Positions 7,033 to 14,531 of a stretch of DNA of 64,000 nucleotides are shown here, one piece after another. Source of the stretch: JAJTHB01 sp033763775 (lineage in GTDB: Bacteria; Pseudomonadota; Alphaproteobacteria; Rickettsiales; SXRF01); NCBI GenBank assembly GCA_033763775.1, contig JANRJW010000003.1:118560-182559 (forward strand), written 5' to 3'. The position numbers and the translations under genes were made by a program. The notes under the pieces are model-generated. The model was not told the DNA's origin, did no database searches, and saw nothing but the letters and a program-made list of their open reading frames with translations. Every line of letters starts with the position of its first letter. Within the stretch, counting starts at the first letter, position 1.

Positions 7033-7851
7033 ATGCATCATATCAAACGCCACACATCAGAGTTAATGTTACTACTGGTTGCACTCGGCCTGCTTGGCCT
7101 CGTAGTTTCAAAATACTATTATGAGCACAAGTCAAGGTTATTGCTTGGCGGCGATGCCATGATGGCCGTGGAAAGCTTTGATGCCAAGGATTCAGAGGAA
7201 ATTTTTTCAATGATTGGTGTGACACAAAAAACCACCTATCGTACTACAGAAATATCAGCACGCGCCAAAGAAACCGAGGAGCGCTCTGAGTCAAAACCCA
7301 CCCCCATTCTTCTGAAGTCCATTGATATGAACTACCCGATTTATGGCAAACTGAAGCTAAGGAATAAGGTGCGTCCGGATCCTTTTGCTATCTACGGCGC
7401 CGATAATGACCGCGGTGCCGCCGTATCCGAGTCTGTGCTCGTAGCATTGGGCATTAACCCCGGGGATCTTTTTCTAATTGGCAATACAACATTTATCGTC
7501 ACCTCAGTAATTGATCATGAACCAGATCTTTTACCCCAGCATCAGGAAATCCCCAGAGTCATCATCAGCGACCGTAGTTTTGACTCCCTGATCAAAGCAG
7601 GTACCTATTTTGAAAAACCCATCACTCTGCGTAAAAACCTGATATTCCACCCTGCACTTCCCATCGAAAATTGGAAAGCAACTTTTGCAGCTATGAATGC
7701 TTCCTCTGGATGGGAAGTAGAAATATGGAAAGATCACATGCCCGCATCGCTACTCAATCTGAATACTAAACTGCTGCTTATTATCTCTGGCATGGTGCTT
7801 TTGCTCGCCATCATTCGCTATGAAATGAGAAAGCGTCGTGCAGACGCCTGA
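7033..7851 (+). CDS. miniature YbbP-like (MacB periplasmic-core) membrane protein
   Basis: A 272-residue protein with one membrane helix at each end (about 11-28 and 242-260) and a periplasmic domain between. The domain resembles the first MacB-type core of the ABC permease YbbP: MNYPIYGKLKL, AVSESVLVALGINPGDLFLI, FIVTSVIDHEPD. Full-length YbbP is about 800 residues with FtsX-type permease helices. Here everything after the first core domain and one helix is missing, and no YbbA ATPase is adjacent. It is divergent from the TesA-like gene and overlaps mutY by 14 nt, so the short frame looks maintained. It may be a reduced functional remnant. Confidence 0.7.
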   Translation: MHHIKRHTSELMLLLVALGLLGLVVSKYYYEHKSRLLLGGDAMMAVESFDAKDSEEIFSMIGVTQKTTYRTTEISARAKETEERSESKPTPILLKSIDMNYPIYGKLKLRNKVRPDPFAIYGADNDRGAAVSESVLVALGINPGDLFLIGNTTFIVTSVIDHEPDLLPQHQEIPRVIISDRSFDSLIKAGTYFEKPITLRKNLIFHPALPIENWKATFAAMNASSGWEVEIWKDHMPASLLNLNTKLLLIISGMVLLLAIIRYEMRKRRADA

Positions 7852-8809
7852 TATTCGCGTATTTCATCAGAAACTTCACCGCTGGTACCAAGCGCATGGC
7901 CGCCGAGACCTTCCTTGGCGCCGCACGCGCGATCCTTACGCCATTTACATCAGCGAGATCATGCTGCAGCAAACGCAGGTCAAAACCGTGCTGGAGCGGT
8001 TTTATACACCGTTTCTTCAGCGCTTCCCGACACTGAAAGCCCTCGCAGATGCCAGTGAAAAAGAGGTGCTTTCCGCGTGGCAGGGGCTGGGCTATTACCG
8101 CCGCGCCAGAAACCTGCGCGCCGCCGCAAAAGCCAGTGCAGGCACATTACCGCAGACGATCGAAGCACTTGAGGCACTCCCCGGCATTGGCAAAAACACC
8201 GCCCATGCTATTGCCGCCTTTGCATTTGGGCAGAAAGCCGCTGTCATGGAAGCGAATGTAAAGCGTGTTCTCTCGCGGCTTTACGCGCTGAAATCTCCCA
8301 GCGAGAGAGATCTCTGGCACAAGGCGCATGAGCTGCTCGATCGCGCAAAACCGTTTGATTATAATCAGGCGATGATGGATCTCGGCGCGCTGGTCTGCCT
8401 GCCCAAAGATCCGCGCTGCGACCTCTGCCCAGCCAGCAGCCTGTGCCTTGGCCAGAGAGCGCCGCAGCACTACCCTGCAGCCAAGCAGCGCAAAGCCGTG
8501 CCGGTGCGCAAAAAAAACATTCTTGTTTACCGCAACCATCATGGCGAATTTCACGCCACAGCGCGCGCGGGTGATTTTTTATCCGGCCTCTATCACTTTG
8601 CAGAAGGCCAGACAAAGCCAGCACGCGGCGCAAAAAAGCTGGGCAGCATTCGCCAGCAATACAGCCACTTTACCCTTGATGCTGATATCTATCTTGTGCA
8701 AAAAAAGACCGCCTCGGGCAACAACTGGCACAGCCTCGGCAAGCTAAAACAACTACCCATGTCCAAAGCTGAGGAAAAAATTGTCACGATGCTGGATGCA
8801 CTGCCATGA
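7838..8809 (+). CDS. mutY: A/G-specific adenine DNA glycosylase MutY
   Basis: MutY removes adenine mispaired with 8-oxoguanine. The 323-residue protein has the HhH-GPD core with catalytic Glu in SEIMLQQTQV, the hairpin LPGIGKNTAHAI, the cluster motif CLPKDPRCDLCPASSLC (Cx6Cx2Cx5C), and a NUDIX-like C-terminal domain that reads 8-oxoG. One oddity is that the usual catalytic Asp (LDGNVKRV in E. coli) is Glu here (VMEANVKRV). The start is GTG with GAGAAAG upstream, inside the end of the previous gene. It overlaps the next gene by 4 nt (ATGA). Confidence 0.95.
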   Translation: MQTPDIRVFHQKLHRWYQAHGRRDLPWRRTRDPYAIYISEIMLQQTQVKTVLERFYTPFLQRFPTLKALADASEKEVLSAWQGLGYYRRARNLRAAAKASAGTLPQTIEALEALPGIGKNTAHAIAAFAFGQKAAVMEANVKRVLSRLYALKSPSERDLWHKAHELLDRAKPFDYNQAMMDLGALVCLPKDPRCDLCPASSLCLGQRAPQHYPAAKQRKAVPVRKKNILVYRNHHGEFHATARAGDFLSGLYHFAEGQTKPARGAKKLGSIRQQYSHFTLDADIYLVQKKTASGNNWHSLGKLKQLPMSKAEEKIVTMLDALP

Positions 8810-9873
8810 GCCACTATGATGTGATTATTGCCGGCGGCGGCTTTGGCGGGCTGTTATGCGCAAAAACGCTCGCGCAGGCGGGCATTCGCACATTGCTGCT
8901 GGAACGCAAGAAAGCGCCGGGCGTCGGCATGCACACCACCGGCATTATAGTTGGGGAATGTGCCGAAGAGTTTTCGCTGCCGCAGCATCTCACCCGCCGC
9001 ATCACCCGCGTACGGCTCTACGCCCCGAACATGAAATGCGCTGAACTCGCCACCGACAGCTATTTTTTCCTCGCCACCGACACCCCCGCTGTCATGCGCC
9101 ACTTATCGGACGAAGCCCTTCGCGCTGGCGCAGAAATTCTCTACGACACACCCTACGAAAAAGGCGAGATTGCTGGAAGCGGCGTGGTGGTGAATGGCCA
9201 ACATCATGCGCGTTTTCTCATCGGTGCGGATGGGCCGCGCTCGAAAGTGGCGGATGATTTTGCGCTCGGCCAGAACACCGCCTTCCTGCTTGGGGCTGAG
9301 GCGGAATATACCGGCCTTCCGCTGGCGGATGACGGGGCATTTTATTGCTTCCTCGACCAGAAGCTCGCGCGCGGCTATCTGGGCTGGGTTATTCCCAGCG
9401 TCGGCGTATCGCAGGTTGGCATTGCCCAACGCCTTCCTCGCAAGCCTGATATTGATGCGTTTGTGGGCAAAATGAAAGGCGTGTTTGATTTTTCTGCCGC
9501 CAGTGTGGTGGCGCGCCGCGGCGGGCTGATTCCGGTGGGCGGTCTCGTGTATCCATTTGCTACTGATCGCGTGTTTCTACTTGGTGATTCGGCGGGCATT
9601 GTTTCACCGCTCACCGCAGGCGGCATCCACACCGCCATGCATTATGGTAAGCGCCTCGCCGAGCACCTCGCCGCCACACTCCATGGCCACACCAGCAGCC
9701 AATCAGCCGCAGAGATGCTTCAGCGCTGCTATCCACGTTTTTATTTCAAGCAGGGGCTGCGCAAATGCTTTGAACATTTCGCGCCTGACTGGCTTCTCAG
9801 CAGCATCATCAGCAACCCACTTTTTGGCATGGCGGCAAACCATATCTTTTTTAAGAAGAAAACGCTGCGCTGA
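8806..9873 (+). CDS. FAD-dependent oxidoreductase, geranylgeranyl reductase-like
   Basis: A 355-residue flavoprotein of the GGR/PHBH-like group, which reduces isoprenoid chains or hydroxylates aromatics. The N-terminal Rossmann motif VIIAGGGFGG binds FAD, FLIGADGPRSKVA is the DG motif, and VFLLGDSAGIVSPLTAGGI binds the FAD ribityl and caps the active site. There is no membrane segment. It is translationally coupled to mutY. The substrate cannot be told from sequence. Confidence 0.85.
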   Translation: MSHYDVIIAGGGFGGLLCAKTLAQAGIRTLLLERKKAPGVGMHTTGIIVGECAEEFSLPQHLTRRITRVRLYAPNMKCAELATDSYFFLATDTPAVMRHLSDEALRAGAEILYDTPYEKGEIAGSGVVVNGQHHARFLIGADGPRSKVADDFALGQNTAFLLGAEAEYTGLPLADDGAFYCFLDQKLARGYLGWVIPSVGVSQVGIAQRLPRKPDIDAFVGKMKGVFDFSAASVVARRGGLIPVGGLVYPFATDRVFLLGDSAGIVSPLTAGGIHTAMHYGKRLAEHLAATLHGHTSSQSAAEMLQRCYPRFYFKQGLRKCFEHFAPDWLLSSIISNPLFGMAANHIFFKKKTLR

Positions 9874-10003
9874 AACGGAATTATTTCACAAGCGATTTGG
9901 TCGCAAATTGTTGTGGCAATCTTTTGCGCGTTGCATTAACGTGTTGTTAATGAGACGTTGATCTCACCCCAGAAAAAACCCTTGATAAAGCAGGAGAGCG
10001 CCT

Positions 10004-10732
10004 ATGTTTCGTCGCAAGGAAGACAGCCTTTTTGATACCACCTCTGACCCGAACGACATCGATGGGCAGGAATCTGCAACGGTGGTAAGCCAGCCGTCGC
10101 AAACCTCTCAGCCCTCTTCTCCTCCGGCATATCTCAGCGCTGGCCAGCCTACTGCTGCCTCTGCACCGCGTACGCCTGAGCCTCGCACGGCACCGCAGCC
10201 AGCCAGCTCTTTCCGTCCCAGCGCTCCGGCAGCGCCCATGGCACCCAGCCCGGCAGCAGAATTGCCGCGCAGCCGCATGCCGGAACCCAAGCCAGCATCC
10301 CCCACACCACCAAGCCCAGCCTCCGCGTTTTCTGTCTCTGGCAGCAAGCCTGTTAAGCGCGTGCTTACGGTTGGTAACGATATACTGCTTAAAGGCGAGA
10401 TCGCGACCTGCGACCGTCTGGTGATTGAGGGCAAGGTAGATGCCACCCTCAACGATGTACACACCGTTGAAATCGCTGAAACCGGATCCTTCAAAGGCGC
10501 TGCCCATATTGAAGATGCTGAAATCAGCGGCCTGTTCGAAGGCGATCTCGTAGTGCGCAACCGTCTGGTGATTTATGCCACGGGTAAAGTGCGTGGCAAA
10601 ATCACTTACGGCGAGATTGAAATCGAGCGGGGCGGTGAAATTGCCGGTGAAATCAAAACGAGCAACCCCGGCAGCCAGACGGCAACGGCACGTCCCGCGC
10701 GCCAACCGAAAGAAGATAAGGTTGCAGCATAA
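10004..10732 (+). CDS. bactofilin (DUF583) with a long Pro/Ala-rich N-terminus
   Basis: Bactofilins polymerise into filaments that scaffold cell-wall enzymes. The 242-residue protein has a disordered N-terminal half (to about residue 115) rich in Pro, Ala and Ser. A bactofilin beta-helix follows (about 120-220), with regular repeats such as GEIATCDRLVIEGKVDATL, AHIEDAEISGLFEGDLVV and GKVRGKITYGEIEIERGGE. A short charged tail ends it. AGGAGA supports the ATG. It is monocistronic, with a strong terminator 30 nt after the stop. The N-terminal extension is longer than in most family members. Confidence 0.92.
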   Translation: MFRRKEDSLFDTTSDPNDIDGQESATVVSQPSQTSQPSSPPAYLSAGQPTAASAPRTPEPRTAPQPASSFRPSAPAAPMAPSPAAELPRSRMPEPKPASPTPPSPASAFSVSGSKPVKRVLTVGNDILLKGEIATCDRLVIEGKVDATLNDVHTVEIAETGSFKGAAHIEDAEISGLFEGDLVVRNRLVIYATGKVRGKITYGEIEIERGGEIAGEIKTSNPGSQTATARPARQPKEDKVAA

Positions 10733-10762
10733 TCCAGGCGCCTCTATTGATTTATTCCGCTC

Positions 10763-10792
10763 AAAGCCCCGCCATGTGCGGGGCTTTTTTTT
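10763..10792 (+). terminator. rho-independent terminator of the bactofilin gene
   Basis: An 8-bp stem AGCCCCGC / GCGGGGCT with loop CATGT (10765-10785) is followed by eight T. Confidence 0.92.
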
Positions 10793-10817
10793 ATAGCCAA
10801 TAAACTTTATTGGCTAT
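10793..10817. repeat. perfect 12-bp inverted repeat with a 1-nt centre
   Basis: ATAGCCAATAAA, C, TTTATTGGCTAT form an uninterrupted palindrome directly after the bactofilin terminator. It has no T-run of its own. It may help stop antisense transcription or bind a protein. No second copy is seen in the window. Confidence 0.5.
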
Positions 10818-10904
10818 GCCAGCTTGACCGAACTCTTTATTTTCTGACCAAGCTAGCCGCGCCGCAGGCAGCGTCAAAAAGCGTCAGCTTATTGTTAGTT
10901 TACT

Positions 10905-11330
10905 CTATGGTATGGCGTTTCGTGCAAGCTGGTCTGCGCGCTCGTTCATCGCGTGGCCATTATGCCCCTTCACCCAGTGCCAGCGCACTTCATGCTGCGC
11001 GGCGGCCTCCTCGAGCATTTTCCATAAATCATCATTCTTGACTGGTTTTTTATCGGCGGTTTTCCAGCCGCGTGCTTTCCAGCCCGGCAGCCACTCGGTA
11101 ATGCCCTTCATCACATAGGTGCTATCCGTGTATAGGTCGATACGGCAGCGGTTCTTGAGTGCACCGAGCGAGGCAATCGCCGCCATTAGCTCCATGCGAT
11201 TGTTCGTGGTATCATGTTCGCCGCCAGAGAGCTCTTTTTCATGCTCGCCATACACTAAAACGGCGCCCCAACCGCCGGGGCCGGGGTTTCCTGAGCACGC
11301 CCCGTCCGTGTAAATCGTGACATGTTTCAT
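10905..11330 (-). CDS. rnhA: ribonuclease HI
   Basis: RNase HI degrades the RNA of RNA-DNA hybrids. The 141-residue enzyme has all four catalytic acids in their motifs: YTDGACSGNPGPGG, NRMELMAA, LYTDSTYV and the Asp of NERADQLA. The handle region (WLPGWKARGWKTADKKPV) and the HNGHAMNE loop with its active-site His are also present. It is coupled to thrB by a 4-nt ATGA overlap, a common alphaproteobacterial pair. Confidence 0.98.
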   Translation of the reverse strand: MKHVTIYTDGACSGNPGPGGWGAVLVYGEHEKELSGGEHDTTNNRMELMAAIASLGALKNRCRIDLYTDSTYVMKGITEWLPGWKARGWKTADKKPVKNDDLWKMLEEAAAQHEVRWHWVKGHNGHAMNERADQLARNAIP

Positions 11331-12280
11331 ACAGGAGAAAGTGGATTACGCTCATGATAAAATTTGAGCTTAGCCACATATTCCAGCGGGTCTTTGGGGG
11401 TGACAATCGCGCCGGGCTCACGAAACAGCCAGTCATGGGTGCGTGTCAGCAGGAAACGCAGTGCAGCGCCGCGTCCCAGCACAGGAATCACTGCGCGTTC
11501 TTCCGGCAATATCAGCCGCACACCGTGATAGGATTGCAGCAGAATGCGCGCTCGCGCGGGAACAAATTTGTGCAGACCATTAAAACACCATGCATTGAGG
11601 CAGATGAGCAGGTCATACATCCAGAAATCACGGCAGGAAAAATAAAAATCAATCACGCCGGAAAGTTCGTCGCGCTTGAAAAAAACATTATCCGGAAAAA
11701 GATCCGTATGCACGGTGCCCACTGGCAGGTCTTTCGGCCAGTTTTTAGCAAGGAAATCAATTTCATCGCTCATCAGCTTCGCAAGGCCGGGAGTGATGCT
11801 ATCCGCTTGTTTCTCAACCCTGGCAAAGAGATCCTGCCAGCCAGCCAGCGAGAGGCTATTTTCGCGCGACATGGGGAAATCCGCCGCCGCCAGGTGCATA
11901 TTCGCAACAAGTGTTCCCAGCTGGCGAATATGGTAATGCGTGACATTCGGGCGCCCCTGCCCTTCCAGAAACTGCACTAGCGCCGCGGGCTTTCCCGCCA
12001 CTTCGCCAATAACTCGGCCATCCTTGCGGTGAATCGGGCGCGGGCATGGTATGCCGCGATCCGACAGCCACTCCGTGAGCTTCATGAAAAACGGAATATC
12101 TTCCGCTTTGGTGCGCTTTTCAAACAGGGTGAGAATAAACTTTTCCGCCGGCGTCTGAATCAGGTAATTGGTGTTTTCGATCCCTTCCTCGATACCCTTA
12201 AAGGAGGTGAGCTTGCCTACCTCGTATTCAGCGAGGAATTCGGCAATCTCCGCCTTGGAAAGTTTTGTATAAATAGCCAT
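11327..12280 (-). CDS. thrB: homoserine kinase (APH-fold ThrB)
   Basis: This is the alphaproteobacterial ThrB of the aminoglycoside-phosphotransferase fold, which phosphorylates homoserine on the way to threonine. It is 317 residues. Visible are the lid segment GIEEGIENTNYLI, the Lys strand KFILTLFEKR, the catalytic loop VHTDLFPDNVFF and metal-binding IDFYFSCRDFWMYDL. The ATG at 12280 is chosen because GAGGTG lies just upstream and the family begins MAVYTxLS. That ribosome site falls in the end of a palindromic element (12281-12423), so the repeat appears to supply the translation signal. Confidence 0.95.
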   Translation of the reverse strand: MAIYTKLSKAEIAEFLAEYEVGKLTSFKGIEEGIENTNYLIQTPAEKFILTLFEKRTKAEDIPFFMKLTEWLSDRGIPCPRPIHRKDGRVIGEVAGKPAALVQFLEGQGRPNVTHYHIRQLGTLVANMHLAAADFPMSRENSLSLAGWQDLFARVEKQADSITPGLAKLMSDEIDFLAKNWPKDLPVGTVHTDLFPDNVFFKRDELSGVIDFYFSCRDFWMYDLLICLNAWCFNGLHKFVPARARILLQSYHGVRLILPEERAVIPVLGRGAALRFLLTRTHDWLFREPGAIVTPKDPLEYVAKLKFYHERNPLSPV

Positions 12281-12423
12281 GGACACCTCAAGAAACTCGC
12301 TTTTGCAAAAAAGCGCGAAGAAATGGATACTGAGAAAACAAATGTACATCAAGTACATGTCGTTTTCGAGGAGGCTCCATTTCAAGCAGATTTGAAGCAA
12401 AAGTAGAGTTTATGGGGGTGTCC
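12281..12423. repeat. nested palindromic element, family F (diverged copy 3)
   Basis: Near-matching outer arms GGACACCTC (12281-12289) and GGGGGTGTCC (12414-12423) enclose ACTCGC, the centre TGTACATCAAGTACATG and an AGTAGAGTTT end, as in copies 1 and 2. It fills the gap between sdhB and thrB. Confidence 0.65.
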
Positions 12424-12424
12424 A

Positions 12425-13225
12425 CTAAACTGCTCGCTTCACCATTAGCTGTTTGATCTCCGCAATAGCCTTAGCAGGGTTAAGTCCTTTCGGGCAAGTC
12501 TTCGCGCAGTTCATGATGGTGTGGCAACGATAAAGCTTGAACGGATCCTCGAGGTCATCAAGGCGTTCGCCGGTCATTTCATCGCGGCTATCGATAATCC
12601 AGCGGTAAGCCTGCAGCAAAATGGCGGGGCCAAGGTAGCGATCCGAGTTCCACCAATAGCTGGGGCAGCTCGTGGAGCAGCACGCACACAGGATGCACTC
12701 ATACAGCCCGTCAAGCTTGGCGCGGTCTTCAGGCGATTGCAGGCGCTCCTGATTGGCGGGCGCAACGGTGGTGGTCTGCATCCATGGCTTGATTGACTCA
12801 TACTGCGCGTAAAAATGCGTCATGTCCGGCACGAGGTCTTTGATCACCTTCATGTGCGGCAGCGGGTAGATATTCACCTCGCCTTTCACATCCTCAATCG
12901 GCTTGATGCAGGCGAGTGTGTTCGTGCCATCGATATTCATCGCGCAGCTACCGCAAATGCCTTCGCGGCAGGAACGGCGGAAGGTGAGCGTGGAGTCCAT
13001 CTCGTCTTTGATTTTAATCAGCGCATCGAGCACCATCGGCGCGCAGCTTTCCATATCCACCTCGTAGCGGTCGAGGCGCGGATTTTTCGGCTCGCCCTTA
13101 TCGTTCACATCCTCGGGGTCATAGCGGTAGATGTTGAAGACGCGCTTTTTAGAAGCGCCCTCGGGTGCGGGGTGGGTTTTGCCTTTGCTCACACGTGAGT
13201 TGGGGGGAAGCCTTAGCTCTGCCAT
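12425..13225 (-). CDS. sdhB: succinate dehydrogenase iron-sulfur subunit
   Basis: SdhB carries electrons from SdhA through three Fe-S clusters to ubiquinone in complex II. The 266-residue protein has the [2Fe-2S] motif SCREGICGSCAMNIDG, the [4Fe-4S] motif CILCACCSTSCPSYWW and the [3Fe-4S] region CHTIMNCAKTCPKGLNP. It is the last sdh gene but is separated from sdhA by two unrelated genes. It starts 8 nt after the M48 gene, so it is still in the same transcript. Confidence 0.98.
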   Translation of the reverse strand: MAELRLPPNSRVSKGKTHPAPEGASKKRVFNIYRYDPEDVNDKGEPKNPRLDRYEVDMESCAPMVLDALIKIKDEMDSTLTFRRSCREGICGSCAMNIDGTNTLACIKPIEDVKGEVNIYPLPHMKVIKDLVPDMTHFYAQYESIKPWMQTTTVAPANQERLQSPEDRAKLDGLYECILCACCSTSCPSYWWNSDRYLGPAILLQAYRWIIDSRDEMTGERLDDLEDPFKLYRCHTIMNCAKTCPKGLNPAKAIAEIKQLMVKRAV

Positions 13226-13233
13226 AACACTCC

Positions 13234-14076
13234 TTATTGCTCAATAAAATCTGGTATCAAAGGGATACCATGTTTGCGTTTATAGTTAATCTCATAAATC
13301 GTTTTCTGCATGGCGACAAAGCGCTCCGGTGTGGAAGGATGGCTGATGCCAGTCTGCATCGCCTCCGGCACCTTCACAGCAAAACGCCGCCAGAAATTCT
13401 CCGCCTTGTTCACATCATAGCCGGAAAGCGACATGATATAGAGCCCGACATAATCTGCCTCTTTTTCAAACTCCACCGAGTAGGCAGCGGTGGCAAGGCC
13501 AGAGCCAAGATTGGTGAAGCCGCCCTGTGTGTTATAGCCCTGCGAAGCGGCGAGCGTGTCCAGCGCGAGGCCAGCTATCGCGCCGGCGATTGAATTCACC
13601 TGCTGCGAAGAAACATGCCCCATGATGTTGTGGGCAAGCTCGTGTGAAAGCACCATCGCCAGCTCTTCATCGCTTCTGATAAAACGCATCATACCAGGGG
13701 TGACAAAAATACTCTCGCCATCCGCATAGGCATTAATGCCTTCTGCGCGTGGGGGTGCGTCCTCAGGATCGCCCCTGCCGCGCTCCATAAAAAAACCAAA
13801 CACACATGGCGCGCCCGCCGGCCTGATCTGCACGCAAAGCTCAGCCCCCGCCTGCGCCACAGGTTTTGCCACGCGCAGCAGACGCTGCTCCATATCCATG
13901 CGCCTCAGCTGGCTCTTGTGATCGCGTTCAATTTCTGCCTGTGAGGCATAGTGCTGCTGGCGTATGCGCTCCTGCTCCAGCTCCTGCTCGGAAATGCTTG
14001 GCGTGTAGGTCGTTGGCGACTGGCAGGCCGCAAGTAGCAAGATCATTACAAAAACTGACTTAAAGCGCTGTATCAT
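13234..14076 (-). CDS. M48-family metallopeptidase, lipoprotein, inside the sdh operon
   Basis: A 280-residue exported metallopeptidase. The N-terminus has a lipobox (ILLLAAC, lipidated Cys 18), a coiled charged region to about residue 70, and then the M48 domain. The zinc site is HELAH (145-149) with the third ligand in EKEADYVG near residue 206. The relatives are BepA/LoiP-type periplasmic quality-control proteases. It sits between sdhA and sdhB and overlaps the preceding gene by 4 nt (ATGA). Two Cys (81 and 91) could form a disulfide. The insertion in a respiratory operon is unusual; a role in complex II biogenesis is only a guess. Confidence 0.9.
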   Translation of the reverse strand: MIQRFKSVFVMILLLAACQSPTTYTPSISEQELEQERIRQQHYASQAEIERDHKSQLRRMDMEQRLLRVAKPVAQAGAELCVQIRPAGAPCVFGFFMERGRGDPEDAPPRAEGINAYADGESIFVTPGMMRFIRSDEELAMVLSHELAHNIMGHVSSQQVNSIAGAIAGLALDTLAASQGYNTQGGFTNLGSGLATAAYSVEFEKEADYVGLYIMSLSGYDVNKAENFWRRFAVKVPEAMQTGISHPSTPERFVAMQKTIYEINYKRKHGIPLIPDFIEQ

Positions 14077-14531
14077 TGCCTTGCTGCTGGTCGGTGACCA
14101 CGAGGGGAGTTGGTAATTCTTTTATTAAGCTCTGAAGCTATCTGCTCTGCTGCTAATTTAGGGGCTTTATTATCTGCTTCAATAATTTTACATGAATCAA
14201 ATGTTCTAGTGTCTTTTGCATTACACAGAACCATAACGGAAATACCAGTCATCTCAAGGCCAGCGAGCTTTGGGCCCATTCCTTCTATGTTTTGGTCTTT
14301 CCTGGAGGCATCTACAACAACGAATGATCGCGCCACTTCTTCTGCTGCCGCCTCTTTCATCAGCTCATTAAAATTGTTTTTGACTACGATACTTATTTTG
14401 TTTGTTGTCAAAGAACTTCGCTGGCGATCACAATCTAAGATTTTAGTCTGAATGAGATCCGCGAGCTCAGTGTTTTCAGAAAAAATGAATACTTTTAGTG
14501 GCTTATTGATCCTACTCTGGTGCGATCTCAT
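14073..14531 (-). CDS. receiver-like protein of unknown function inside the sdh operon
   Basis: A 152-residue protein. Secondary structure by eye alternates strand and helix like a response-regulator receiver: KVFIFSENTELADLIQTKIL, ISIVVKN, SFVVVDAS, GISVMVLCNA, CKIIEAD. The Asp at the end of the third strand (VVVDAS) sits where phosphorylation would occur, but the acidic pair after the first strand is only Glu-Asn, so phosphorylation is doubtful. The ATG at 14531 overlaps the sdhA stop by 1 nt (TGATG). Its DNA looks more AT-rich than sdhA. The assignment is tentative. Confidence 0.55.
   Translation of the reverse strand: MRSHQSRINKPLKVFIFSENTELADLIQTKILDCDRQRSSLTTNKISIVVKNNFNELMKEAAAEEVARSFVVVDASRKDQNIEGMGPKLAGLEMTGISVMVLCNAKDTRTFDSCKIIEADNKAPKLAAEQIASELNKRITNSPRGHRPAARQ

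Noticed and set aside
9947..10705. A 252-codon minus-strand ORF opposite bactofilin
   Set aside because: The Arg/Cys/Gly-rich translation mirrors the Pro/Ala-rich bactofilin linker. The bactofilin frame has the ribosome site, family match and terminator.
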